Shown piece by piece: positions 52,579 through 61,271 of a stretch of 64,000 nucleotides of DNA (within the stretch, counting starts at the first letter, position 1; the number at the start of each line of letters is the position of its first letter). Made by a program: the position numbers and the translations under genes. The DNA is from CAWGCA01 sp963820955 (GTDB lineage: Bacteria > Pseudomonadota > Gammaproteobacteria > Chromatiales > Chromatiaceae): contig CAWGCA010000047.1 of NCBI GenBank assembly GCA_963820955.1, positions 124,001 to 188,000 of the forward strand, read 5' to 3'. The notes beneath the pieces are model-generated. The model was not told the origin of the DNA. It saw nothing but the letters and a program-made list of their open reading frames with translations, and searched no databases.

Positions 52579-53997
52579 CTACTTATGAGCAACGTCCAGC
52601 TTGTCGACGGTGTCGAATTCGAACTTGATCTCTTTCCAGGTCTCCATGGCGGCCTTCAGCTCAGGGCTGTGCGAGGCTGCGGTGGTGAGGATGTCCTTAC
52701 CTTCCTTCTCCAGCTCGCGACCCTGGTTACGGGCCTCGACACACGCCTCAACCGCAACACGGTTGGCAGCTGCACCAGCAGCGTTGCCCCACGGGTGACC
52801 CAGGGTGCCGCCGCCGAACTGCAGGACGGAGTCGTCGCCGAAGATGTTGACCAGTGCAGGCATGTGCCAGACATGGATACCACCGGAGGCAACCGGGATA
52901 ACGCCAGGCATGGAGCCCCAGTCCTGATCGAAGAACAGGCCGCGTGAACGATCTTCCTTGATGAATGAATCGCGCATGGTGTCGATCCAGCCCAGGGTTG
53001 CATCACGGTCGCCTTCCAGCTTGCCGACCACGGTTCCGGAGTGCAGGTGGTCACCACCGGACAGACGCAGCACCTTGGTCAGTACGCGGAAGTGGATGCC
53101 GTGGTGTGGGTTACGGTCGAGTACTGCGTGCATGGCGCGGTGGATATGCAACAGCATGCCGTTTTGCTGACACCATTGAGCCAGCTGGGTGTTGGCCGAC
53201 AGACCACCGGTCAGGTAGTCATGCATGATGATCGGCGCGCCGATCTCTTTGGCGTACTCGGCGCGACGCATCATCTCGTCGGAGGTCGGAGCAGTAACGT
53301 TCAGGTAGTGACCCTTGCGCTCGCCGGTCTCGGCTTCTGCTTTATGGATGGCTTCCATGACGAAGTCAAAACGATGTCTCCAACGCATGAAAGGCTGGGA
53401 GTTGACGTTCTCGTCGTCCTTGGTGAAGTCCAGGCCACCGCGCAGACCTTCGTAGCAGGCACGGCCATAGTTCTTGGCGGACAGGCCCAGCTTCGGCTTG
53501 ATGGTACAGCCAAGCAGCGGACGGCCATACTTGTTCATGATGTCACGCTCGACCTGGATACCCTGGGGCGGGCCATTGCAGGTCATGACATAGGCGACCG
53601 GGAAGCGGATGTCTTCCAGGCGCAGGGCGCGCAATGCCTTGAAGCCGAATACGTTGCCGACCAGCGAGGTGAGTACGTTGACGACTGAACCCTCTTCGAA
53701 CAGATCGATCGGGTAGGCGACAAAGGCGTAGTAGCAGGTGTCATCACCGGGGACGTCTTCGATTGCGTAGGCGCGACCTTTATAATAGTCAAGGTCGGTC
53801 AGCAGGTCGGTCCATACCGTGGTCCAGGTACCGGTGGAAGATTCAGCGGCCACAGCGGCTGCGACTTCTTCACGGGGGATACCCGGCTGGGGCGTGATCT
53901 TGAAACACGCAAGAATATCGGTTTCCTTGGGCGTGTAATCGGGCATCCAGTATGTTTCTCGGTACTCTTTTACGCCCGCATCATATTTCTTAGCCAT
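52579..53997 (-). CDS. cbbL: RuBisCO large subunit, form IA
   Basis: This is the 472-residue large subunit, which carboxylates ribulose 1,5-bisphosphate. The start is ATG 53997, beginning MAKKYDAGVKEYRETYWMPDY as in form IA enzymes, with GAGGAA 6 bases upstream; a longer frame exists but is not conserved. Active-site residues are present: Lys167 in TIKPKLGL, the carbamylated Lys193 in GGLDFTKDDEN with its metal-binding Asp/Glu, His in HIHRAMHAV, the loop-6 Lys in GTVVGKLEGD, and SGGIHVWHM. Form I is shown by the companion cbbS; subform IA(q) is inferred from the cbbLSQO order. Expression is probably controlled by a CbbR-type regulator at the palindrome 54164-54183. Confidence 0.98.
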   Translation of the reverse strand: MAKKYDAGVKEYRETYWMPDYTPKETDILACFKITPQPGIPREEVAAAVAAESSTGTWTTVWTDLLTDLDYYKGRAYAIEDVPGDDTCYYAFVAYPIDLFEEGSVVNVLTSLVGNVFGFKALRALRLEDIRFPVAYVMTCNGPPQGIQVERDIMNKYGRPLLGCTIKPKLGLSAKNYGRACYEGLRGGLDFTKDDENVNSQPFMRWRHRFDFVMEAIHKAEAETGERKGHYLNVTAPTSDEMMRRAEYAKEIGAPIIMHDYLTGGLSANTQLAQWCQQNGMLLHIHRAMHAVLDRNPHHGIHFRVLTKVLRLSGGDHLHSGTVVGKLEGDRDATLGWIDTMRDSFIKEDRSRGLFFDQDWGSMPGVIPVASGGIHVWHMPALVNIFGDDSVLQFGGGTLGHPWGNAAGAAANRVAVEACVEARNQGRELEKEGKDILTTAASHSPELKAAMETWKEIKFEFDTVDKLDVAHK

Positions 53998-54163
53998 GTG
54001 TGTTCCTCGCAAAGGGATGAGGTTGTTGTTCGGTTGAGAAAGCCCTGAACGAATCGCGACTTCCCGTTCCGATGAAATGTTCATGAAACGCGCAAGGTTA
54101 CTCTCTTGCTGTTTCCGCCAAGCAGGAACGAGTATATAGTCGGGGTTCATAAAGTAAATTCAG

Positions 54164-54183
54164 TTATTCTGATATCAGAATAA
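54164..54183. promoter_or_regulatory. Perfect palindrome upstream of cbbL, candidate CbbR site
   Basis: The 20-base sequence is a perfect palindrome with half-site TTATTCTGAT, centred about 176 bases upstream of the cbbL start in an AT-rich stretch. LysR regulators bind T-N11-A inverted repeats, and CbbR sites follow the pattern TNA-N7-TNA; the palindrome contains such matches. It is the best operator candidate in the spacer 53998-54464, which has no gene. Confidence 0.6.
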
Positions 54184-54464
54184 AGTAATATTTATAAACA
54201 AGGTGTGAGTAGGGTTGTTGGGGCAGGAAAGCAGCTAGACTTCAGCCCAATAGACGTCGACGGGAGCGGAAACCGCAGCTGGCTCAACGGCTCCGATGCA
54301 AGCCACAGACCCTTCAGGTAGCAATACCGCCGCAACACCCTGCAGCGGCCCGTCAACGAAAAATTATCTATAAAAAACAGTTTATTGAGTTCAAAAACGG
54401 CAGTATTGAGCGGTCGCAGGCCTGCCGCTCCGATTTGTCTCCCGGGGTATGCAGAGAGACAGTA

Positions 54465-54950
54465 TCAGCCGTGATCGTGTCCGCCCGGTCCATGCACGTG
54501 GCCGTGGTCCAGTTCTTCCTGGGTCGCGTCACGCACATCGATAATTTCAACGGCAAAGTTCAGATGCACGCCGGCCAGTGGATGGTTACCATCGACAGTG
54601 ATGCTGTCGCCGGCAACTTCCGCGACGGTGACAACGACCATCTCTTCGTTGGGTCCCTGGGCGTGGAACTGCATGCCTGGTTCTATCTCGGTGTCGGACG
54701 GGAACATGTCGCGAGGCACATTCTGGGTCTTTGCCGGGTCACGCTCGCCATAGGCCCGGTCCGGGGATACTGATACGCTCAGTTCATCTCCGGCCTTTTT
54801 GCCGGACAGGGCCTCTTCCAGTCCGAGAATGATGTTGCTGGCGCCGTGCAGGTATGCGAAGTCGCCATCACTGGACTTGTCGATGATGTTGCCGTCGTTG
54901 TCGGTGAGGGTGTAATTCAGGGTGACAACCTTGTGGGTTTCGATCTGCAT
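54465..54950 (-). CDS. slyD: SlyD-type FKBP peptidyl-prolyl isomerase
   Basis: This is a 161-residue FKBP-type isomerase and chaperone. The start is ATG 54950 (MQIETHKVVTLNYTLTD); the upstream frame is not protein-like. FKBP residues Y..GERDPAKTQNVPRDMFP flank the IF (insert-in-flap) chaperone domain (about residues 70-125), and NHPLAGVHLNFAVEIIDVRDA closes the fold. The short C-terminal tail is His-rich (HGHVHGPGGHDHG), like metal-binding SlyD tails. It could assist folding of nearby products or nickel/iron delivery, but that is inference. It lies between cbbL and the PII-like genes on the same strand. Confidence 0.92.
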   Translation of the reverse strand: MQIETHKVVTLNYTLTDNDGNIIDKSSDGDFAYLHGASNIILGLEEALSGKKAGDELSVSVSPDRAYGERDPAKTQNVPRDMFPSDTEIEPGMQFHAQGPNEEMVVVTVAEVAGDSITVDGNHPLAGVHLNFAVEIIDVRDATQEELDHGHVHGPGGHDHG

Positions 54951-55078
54951 AGAAAATTCCTTGCGCCGCGAGGCCTTGGTCGCTGTACAAAAGCGGCCAA
55001 CGATACCGCAACAGCAAAAACAAAGAAAGGTCTCAAACAACCGGCTGGGTCAACGAATGGCAGAGAATAAGGCTTGCC

Positions 55079-55462
55079 CTAGGATTTTTCCAGCGGCAGA
55101 TCCCCGGGCAAGGTGAATGGCGAGACCAGGGTTAATGGCCCCATCCAGATCGCACCGCCCTGGGGACGCCCGATACGAGCCTTCTCGTAGATGTAGTCGT
55201 AAAGCACATCGGCGTCGGCTTCTGGAACCACCACATCGACCCTCCTCACCAGATTCGGCTGCGGTAGTTCTCCGAATTTGGTTTCGGCGTCTGCCAGCAC
55301 CGCCATGCCCATGCAACTGGTACTGTTGGCCCGGGTGATCTGCTTCTCGTCCAGCAGTGCCCGCATCAATTTTTTGTCGCTGCCATCGTCGGGCAATACA
55401 CAGCTGATGAGTTTGCAGGCCTCGCGGGGTATGGACTGATCACTGAGCCGTTTCTCGTTCAT
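55079..55462 (-). CDS. PII-like signalling protein 2
   Basis: This is a 127-residue protein. The ATG at 55462 is preferred to a GTG 9 bases upstream because AGGG is correctly spaced. A ferredoxin-like PII fold is suggested by KLISCVLPDDGSDKKLMRALLDEKQITRANSTS at the N-terminus and VRRVDVVVPEADADVLYDYIYEKARIGRPQGGAIWMGPL at the C-terminus. The canonical T-loop tyrosine is not present, so uridylylation is unlikely. It lies 15 bases downstream of the first PII-like gene and would be co-transcribed with it and the DUF1538 gene. The ligand is unknown; adenine nucleotides or bicarbonate are precedents from other PII-like proteins. Confidence 0.7.
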   Translation of the reverse strand: MNEKRLSDQSIPREACKLISCVLPDDGSDKKLMRALLDEKQITRANSTSCMGMAVLADAETKFGELPQPNLVRRVDVVVPEADADVLYDYIYEKARIGRPQGGAIWMGPLTLVSPFTLPGDLPLEKS

Positions 55463-55477
55463 TGCATGCACCCTGCT

Positions 55478-55846
55478 TTATTCGCTTTTATCCAGCTGCT
55501 CCAGCATGCTCTTCGGGATGTAGGTGGAGGCTTTCTCCAGTGGCGTGATGTAGATGAAGCCTCTACCCGGTACATCCATATCGGCGGCCCGGTATAGGGT
55601 GTCATACACCAGGTCCCGCTGCTCGGACGAGACCAGGATGCTGATGACCTCCTTTTCTGCCTCCACCGCAATACCCAGGATACCCAAACGCTCGCGCGCG
55701 CCGACCCCTCGGGCGTGATGACTGATGGCGCCGGCTGTGGCACCCAGATCCCGTGCGGCCTTTAGAATGACTTCGCTGAGACCGATTTGCACCATGCAGG
55801 TGAGCAGGGATACATCGGTCAGATAGGTAATGTTGTGATCGCTCAT
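55478..55846 (-). CDS. PII-like signalling protein 1
   Basis: This is a 122-residue protein with the PII pattern. An N-terminal strand-helix (VSLLTCMVQIGLSEVILKAARDLGATAGAISHHARGVG) is followed by EKEVISILVSSEQRDLVYDTLYRAADMDVPGRGFIYITPLEKA. The sequence LGATAGAISHHARGVGARERLG takes the place of the T-loop and lacks the modified tyrosine of GlnB/GlnK. Its ATG overlaps the stop of the DUF1538 gene (ATGA), so it is coupled to the membrane protein, as GlnK is to AmtB and SbtB to SbtA. A regulator of that transporter is the natural inference. Confidence 0.8.
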   Translation of the reverse strand: MSDHNITYLTDVSLLTCMVQIGLSEVILKAARDLGATAGAISHHARGVGARERLGILGIAVEAEKEVISILVSSEQRDLVYDTLYRAADMDVPGRGFIYITPLEKASTYIPKSMLEQLDKSE

Positions 55847-57636
55847 ATAAGGGCCTCGGCCTCCAGTTCATGAGTTTCTGTGGGTGCATGGGTCGCTGCC
55901 AGGGTTTGCGCTCGCGCCTTGTGGCGGGCCCACAGGCCGGTGATCATCACCGTGATGATGGGGCCGATGGAGGCCATGCAGAGAATCCCGAAGCCTTCCA
56001 CGGCATGGGTCGCGTTGCCGAGCCCAAGCCCCATGGCCAGTACTAGGGGCACGGTGATGGGCCCGGTGGTGACACCGGCACTGTCCCACGCGATGTTCAC
56101 ATATTCCTCGGTGGAGAAGAAAGTCAGCACTGCGGCCAGCAGATAGCCGGGCAGGATCAGCCACACCAGCGGCAGATCGAAGATCAGCCTGGCCATGCCG
56201 ATGGCGATACCGAAGGCGACGCCGATGGACACGGCATTGATCAGGGTCTTCTTTTTAAACACCCCGTTGGTGAGGGTCTCGGTGGTGATGCCCAGGGCAT
56301 TCAGCGCCGGCTCCGCCAGGGTTGCACCAAAGCCCAGGAACCAGGCAAAGGCCAGTGCCAGGGTCAGTCCCACCGCATAGACATAGAGCGGCGATGCCGC
56401 CTCTCCCGCCACCTCCATGAAGGCCGTTGGCACCAGGCCGCCGGCATTGGCACCCAGCTTGGACAGGCCGAAGGTGAGCCCGAGATTGAAGATGCACATT
56501 CCGATAGTGGCGAGCAGGATACCGTAGAGAATCTCGCCCGGGTTATCGAGTTTTTCCTTCAGCACCAGGGTGAGTACCAGGAACAGGAAAACCACCAGCG
56601 GCAGGATGGCGCGCACCCCGAGCACGATCTCTTCGCCCGGACTGCGCTCATACCAGGCCGGGTCCACTGCGTGAGCCGCTGCCGCGGCCTGCCTGGCGGT
56701 CTCCATGATCTGTTCCGGCGTGAGGGTAGATGACACGTACAGGGAAAGCAGCAGCACACCGATGATGGGAAACAGGGAGGCCAGGGTGACGATGCCGAAG
56801 CCGGACAGCCCCGAATCACCCTTGCCGGCCGCTGCCGCGATACCGATCCCCAGCGATAACACCAATGGCACGGTGACCGGGCCGGTGGTGACTGCGCCGC
56901 AATCCCAGGCCAGCCCGATCGTGTTCCGTAGATCCGGGTCAAAGGCGGCAAACAGCGTGAGGGCCAGCACCGGCAGTAAAGCGGCATAGATCAGGGGTTT
57001 CAGGCTCCAGCCGTAGAGAAAGCGCAGGGTGCCGACGACTGCCGCCAGGCCCACACTGGCACCCACCACCAGCACCAGGACCCCGGTCCAGTCATTGAGC
57101 ATGGCATACAGGTAGGGCGCCCGTTCTACGGCCACATTCGCGCCGGCGGCCTTCAGTGCGCCTATGGCCGGTTCGGCAAAGGTCACTCCTATGCCCAGCA
57201 GCAGGGTAATCAACAGCACCAGCGGCAGGGGGGATTTACGGGGCAATTGGCTGCCGATGACGGTACCGAAGGGCATCAGGCCGAGTTTGAGCCCCTCCAT
57301 GAAAAACATCAGCCCGGCAATGACCGCAAACAGGCCGCCGGTGATGACCCAGGAGTCCTCCACCATCTGTTGCAGGAACAGGATCTGAAACAGGGCCAGG
57401 TACAGCGCCAGCGGGACCACCGCTTTGACCTGTTCCATGAAACGGACCGAGACATAGGGCTGGAGCAGCCTGAGCACCTCGGCGCTGTTGAGTTTGATGC
57501 GCCGCGGCGGGCAGGGGATCAGGTTGCCCTCGGCATCTCGTTCCAGCTCGGGATTGAAGTGGTTGAAACTGAGGTCGTTGCGTCCAGCGGTCAGGACCCT
57601 CTGGAAATCTCCGAAGCGTCGGTTTCGGTCAGTCAT
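55843..57636 (-). CDS. DUF1538 membrane protein, two homologous halves
   Basis: This is a 597-residue inner-membrane protein with about 14 hydrophobic segments after a 75-residue soluble N-terminus. Two halves repeat the same pattern: GVTFAEPAIGALK (near residue 150) with WDCGAVTTGPVTVPLVLSLG (near 242), and GATLAEPALNALG (near 438) with WDSAGVTTGPITVPLVLAMG (near 515). I recognise this as DUF1538, an uncharacterised family of predicted transporters. The internal duplication is typical of secondary transporters with inverted or tandem repeats. It overlaps a PII-like gene at its end, and is encoded in the RuBisCO/glycolate block, which makes an inorganic-carbon or other anion transporter an attractive but unproven role. 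Confidence 0.88.
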   Translation of the reverse strand: MTDRNRRFGDFQRVLTAGRNDLSFNHFNPELERDAEGNLIPCPPRRIKLNSAEVLRLLQPYVSVRFMEQVKAVVPLALYLALFQILFLQQMVEDSWVITGGLFAVIAGLMFFMEGLKLGLMPFGTVIGSQLPRKSPLPLVLLITLLLGIGVTFAEPAIGALKAAGANVAVERAPYLYAMLNDWTGVLVLVVGASVGLAAVVGTLRFLYGWSLKPLIYAALLPVLALTLFAAFDPDLRNTIGLAWDCGAVTTGPVTVPLVLSLGIGIAAAAGKGDSGLSGFGIVTLASLFPIIGVLLLSLYVSSTLTPEQIMETARQAAAAAHAVDPAWYERSPGEEIVLGVRAILPLVVFLFLVLTLVLKEKLDNPGEILYGILLATIGMCIFNLGLTFGLSKLGANAGGLVPTAFMEVAGEAASPLYVYAVGLTLALAFAWFLGFGATLAEPALNALGITTETLTNGVFKKKTLINAVSIGVAFGIAIGMARLIFDLPLVWLILPGYLLAAVLTFFSTEEYVNIAWDSAGVTTGPITVPLVLAMGLGLGNATHAVEGFGILCMASIGPIITVMITGLWARHKARAQTLAATHAPTETHELEAEALI

Positions 57637-57670
57637 GCGAATTTTTCCGGGTGAGGGTTATCCACACTGC

Positions 57671-57687
57671 AAATAATTATCATTTTT
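57671..57687. promoter_or_regulatory. Fur-box-like sequence upstream of DUF1538 gene
   Basis: AATAATTATCATT (57672-57684) matches the core of the Fur consensus (AATGATAATCATT) on the minus strand at 12 of 13 positions. It lies 36-48 bases before the DUF1538 start, where a promoter is expected. AT-rich sequence can give such matches by chance, so this is a weak call. The whole spacer is 57637-57873 and contains no gene. Confidence 0.35.
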
Positions 57688-57873
57688 TTAAATGTTTCGA
57701 TGACTCTATACATCATGGAGATGCACATCAAGTTAATCGGGTGATGGATGTGTCTGGGTTTGGTTGGTGTGCAGTCGTGTCCCGAACGCGTTGGTCGGCA
57801 GGTCTGTTTCAACAGATAAGCGATCTCGCCCCCGAGCGTGGCAGCCGGGCGCAGATTTCTTCGATCGAAGGTG

Positions 57874-60048
57874 TTACCGGCCTCCTCTCGCCTTGGCCTG
57901 GCGGCGGCGGGCGTGCAGCAGCGGTTCGGTGTAACCGTTTGGTTGCCGGTTCCCCTGAAACACCAGATCGCAGGCAGCCAGAAAGGCGAGGCTTTGCTCG
58001 AATCCTGGTGCCATCTTGAGGTAGGCGGGGTCACCGGCATTTTGCCCGTCAACCATGGCTGCCATGCGTTGCAGGGTGTCTCTCACCTGGGCCTCACTGC
58101 AGAACCCATGACGCAGCCAGTTGGCGATATGTTGACTGGAGATACGCAGGGTGGCCCGGTCTTCCATGAGGCCGATATCCTGGCGGTCGGGCACGGTGGA
58201 GCAGCCCACGCCCTGGTCGATCCAGCGCACAACATAACCCAGGATACCCTGGGCATTGTTATCCAGCTCCCGCTGGATCTCCTCATCCGTTAGTCGGACC
58301 TCGCCCAGCAGTGGCGGGGTCAGCGGGTCGTCCAGGCTGGCCGGGCGTCGCTTCGCCAGTTGCTCCTGGCGGGCTGCCACGTCTACCAGGTGGTAGTGCA
58401 TCGCATGCAATACGGCGGCGGTGGGTGAGGGCACCCAGGCGGTGTTGGCACCGGCCATGGGGTGTTCTATTTTGCTCTCCATCATCCGCCCCATCTCTTC
58501 CGGCATCGGCCACATGCCCTTGCCAATCTGTGCCCTGCCTGCCAGGCCGCAGCTCAGGCCTACGTCTACGTTCCAGTCTTCATAGGCCTGAATCCAGGGT
58601 TGACGTTTCATGTCGGTTTTGCTCACCACCGGACCCGCCTCCATGCTGGTGTGGATCTCGTCGCCGGTGCGGTCCAGAAAGCCGGTATTGATGAACACGA
58701 TGCGGTTCCGGGCGGCGCGGATACACTCCTTCAAATTGATCGAAGTGCGTCGCTCTTCATCCATGATCCCCATCTTCAGGGTGAATCGCTTCAGGCCCAG
58801 TACATCCTCGATGCGGCCAAACAGTTGATCGGTGAAGGCCACCTCCTGCGGACCGTGCATCTTGGGCTTTACGATATAGACGCTTCCAGTCCTGGAGTTG
58901 CGCCCCTGCGTACCCTGCAAATCGTGCATGGCGATCAGGCTGGTAACCATGCCGTCCAGTATTCCTTCCGGTATCTGCCTGCCGTCGCTGTCGATTACCG
59001 CATCGCTGGTCATCAGGTGCCCCACATTACGCAGGAACAGCAGACTGCGGCCCGGCAGGCGGAAGGGCTTGCCTCCCGGTGCCGAATATTCTCGATCCGG
59101 GTTCAGGCTCCGATGGACGGTCTTGCCGCCTCTTTGGAATGAGCTGGAGAGATCTCCCTTCATCAGCCCCAGCCAGTTGCGGTAGGCCGCTACCTTGTCA
59201 TCGGCATCGACTGTCGCCACCGAGTCCTCGCAGTCCTGGATGGTGGTGACAGCCGCTTCCAGGATTACGTCTTTCAACCCGGCCGGGTGATATTTGCCGA
59301 TCGGGTGCGAGGGGTCTATCCGCAGCTCGATGTGAAGACCGTGGTGGCGGAGCAGGAGCGCAGTCGGGGCCTCCGCCGGCCCCTGGAAGCCGGCAAAATC
59401 CTCCGCTCGGGCCAGGGATGTCTTGCGGCCATCGGTGAGATCGAGCTGAAGCTGTTGCCCTGCCACTTGATACCCGGCCAGGTTTCCGTGGCTGCCTTCG
59501 GCCAGCGGTACCGTTCGGTCCAGGAAAGCCATCACCTGCTCAATGACCCTTATCCCACGGGTGGGATTGAAGCCCCCGGTTTTGCCGGCGCCATGGGTCT
59601 CGGGGATTACGTTGCTGCCATACAAGGCGTCGTACAGGCTGCCCCATCGCGCATTGGCTGCGTTCAGGGCGTAGCGGGCGTTAGTGATCGGCACCACCAG
59701 TTGGGGGCCGGCCATCCGGCTGATCTCCGGGTCGACATTGTCCGTGCTGATCTGGAAGTCTTCCCCTTCGGGCAGCAGATATCCGATCGCTTGCAGGAAG
59801 TCTTTATAGGCGGCCGGGTCCCACGACTGTCCGGCGTGTTGCTGGTGCCAGGCGTCTATCCCGGCCTGCATCCGGTCGCGCTCTTCCAGCAGCTCGATGT
59901 TCTTCCTGCCCAGGTCGTTGAGGATATCCTCCAGCCCGGACCAGAAAGCCGCGGGTTCGATACCGGTGCCTGGCATGGCCTCATCGGTCACGAATTGATA
60001 AAGCACCTGGGCGATCCGCAGTCCGCCGGCCTGGATGCGTTGCGTCAT
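57874..60048 (-). CDS. glcB: Malate synthase G
   Basis: This 724-residue enzyme condenses glyoxylate with acetyl-CoA to malate. Landmarks of the G isoform are VPITNARYALNAANARWGSLYDALYGSN near residue 140, the insert with LRIDPSHPIGKYHPAG, EDSVATVDADDKVAAYRNWLGLMKG, the catalytic region GSVYIVKPKMHGPQEV and the conserved GLAGRAQIGKGMWPMPEEM. Length is standard. The start overlaps the glcF stop (ATGA). As the last gene of glcGDEFB it consumes the glyoxylate produced by GlcDEF, so carbon lost as 2-phosphoglycolate through RuBisCO returns to central metabolism. Confidence 0.97.
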   Translation of the reverse strand: MTQRIQAGGLRIAQVLYQFVTDEAMPGTGIEPAAFWSGLEDILNDLGRKNIELLEERDRMQAGIDAWHQQHAGQSWDPAAYKDFLQAIGYLLPEGEDFQISTDNVDPEISRMAGPQLVVPITNARYALNAANARWGSLYDALYGSNVIPETHGAGKTGGFNPTRGIRVIEQVMAFLDRTVPLAEGSHGNLAGYQVAGQQLQLDLTDGRKTSLARAEDFAGFQGPAEAPTALLLRHHGLHIELRIDPSHPIGKYHPAGLKDVILEAAVTTIQDCEDSVATVDADDKVAAYRNWLGLMKGDLSSSFQRGGKTVHRSLNPDREYSAPGGKPFRLPGRSLLFLRNVGHLMTSDAVIDSDGRQIPEGILDGMVTSLIAMHDLQGTQGRNSRTGSVYIVKPKMHGPQEVAFTDQLFGRIEDVLGLKRFTLKMGIMDEERRTSINLKECIRAARNRIVFINTGFLDRTGDEIHTSMEAGPVVSKTDMKRQPWIQAYEDWNVDVGLSCGLAGRAQIGKGMWPMPEEMGRMMESKIEHPMAGANTAWVPSPTAAVLHAMHYHLVDVAARQEQLAKRRPASLDDPLTPPLLGEVRLTDEEIQRELDNNAQGILGYVVRWIDQGVGCSTVPDRQDIGLMEDRATLRISSQHIANWLRHGFCSEAQVRDTLQRMAAMVDGQNAGDPAYLKMAPGFEQSLAFLAACDLVFQGNRQPNGYTEPLLHARRRQAKARGGR

Positions 60049-61271
60049 GTTGATTCGACAGTGGCGTCGTCGACCAGTTCTATCCAGTGTTTCACCGGCA
60101 GTGAGGCCTTTCCCTCCAGATGGAGCTGGCAGCCGATATTGGCAGTCACGATCAGGTCCGGGCCTTCCGCCTGCAGCCGGGCCAGCTTGTTTTCCAGCAA
60201 CCGCTGGGAAATGGCCGGCTGCAGGATGGAATAGGTGCCGGCCGAGCCGCAGCAGAGGTGGCTGTCCTGCACCGGGGTCAGGGTGAAATCCAGGCGCTGC
60301 AGTATCTCATCTACCACACCGTTCAACTGCAGGCCGTGCTGCAGGCTGCAAGGGGTGTGCAGGGCAACCCGGGTGCCACGCCCTTTCACACCTAACGGCG
60401 AAAGGTCCTCGCTGGCCAGGATTTCGCACAGGTCTTTGGTCAGTTCGGAAACCCGGACCGCTTTCTCCGCATAGGCCGGGTCGTGGCGCAGGAGCTGGCC
60501 ATACTCCTTGACCATGACGCCGCAGCCACTGGCCGTGATGAGAATAGCCTCGGCGCCCGCCTCGATCTGAGGCCACCAGGCGTCGATATTGCGGCGCATG
60601 AAGGTCAACCCTTCCTCGCTGGCAGAGAGGTGGTGGCTGACTGCGCCGCAACAGCCCTGCCCCGGTGGTCGCAGCAGCGAGATGCCGAGCCGGCCGAGGA
60701 CCCGGGCGGCGGCGGCATTGGTGTTTGGGGTTGCCGCCGGCTGGGCGCACCCCTCCAGCACAATCATGGTGCGTTGGTGGTGGTTCTCCGGCCAGGCAGT
60801 CGGCGCCTGCCGGGGCGGGACCTTGGTGCGGAGAACCGCTGGCAGAAAGGGGCGGGTCCACTGGCCCAGCCGCAGCAGCGGCCCAAAACGGCGTCGATAG
60901 GGCAGAACACGTCGCAGGCCCCAGCGCACCAGGCGCTCTCCCCAGGGGCGGGTGACCCGGGTTGTCACCAGTTCCCGCCCGAAATCCAGCAGCCGTCCGT
61001 ATTTTACCCCGGATGGACAGGTGGTTTCACAGGAACGGCAGCTAAGACAGCGGTCGAGATGGTATTGGGTCCGGCGCGATACAGGTTGTCCCTCGAGGAC
61101 CTGTTTGATGAGATAAATGCGCCCGCGAGGGCCGTCCAGTTCATCCCCAAACAACTGATAGGTGGGGCAGGTGGCGGTACAGAAACCGCAATGCACACAA
61201 CTGCGCAGGATCTGGTCCGCCTCCTGTCCGACCGGCGTACTTAGCAGGCTCTTGAGGATGGATGTCTGCAT
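60045..61271 (-). CDS. glcF: Glycolate oxidase iron-sulfur subunit
   Basis: This is a 408-residue subunit of glycolate oxidase. The start is ATG 61271 (MQTSILKSLLSTP), overlapping the glcE stop by one base; the longer frame upstream lies inside glcE and is not protein-like. Two [4Fe-4S] motifs are seen at the N-terminus, CVHCGFCTATCPTY and CLSCRSCETTCPSGV. The C-terminal part has two cysteine-rich CCG-type domains (GQGCCGAVSHH and LCCGSAGTYS). It carries electrons from the flavin subunits, probably to quinone. Position in the operon and length agree with the family. Confidence 0.96.
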   Translation of the reverse strand: MQTSILKSLLSTPVGQEADQILRSCVHCGFCTATCPTYQLFGDELDGPRGRIYLIKQVLEGQPVSRRTQYHLDRCLSCRSCETTCPSGVKYGRLLDFGRELVTTRVTRPWGERLVRWGLRRVLPYRRRFGPLLRLGQWTRPFLPAVLRTKVPPRQAPTAWPENHHQRTMIVLEGCAQPAATPNTNAAAARVLGRLGISLLRPPGQGCCGAVSHHLSASEEGLTFMRRNIDAWWPQIEAGAEAILITASGCGVMVKEYGQLLRHDPAYAEKAVRVSELTKDLCEILASEDLSPLGVKGRGTRVALHTPCSLQHGLQLNGVVDEILQRLDFTLTPVQDSHLCCGSAGTYSILQPAISQRLLENKLARLQAEGPDLIVTANIGCQLHLEGKASLPVKHWIELVDDATVEST

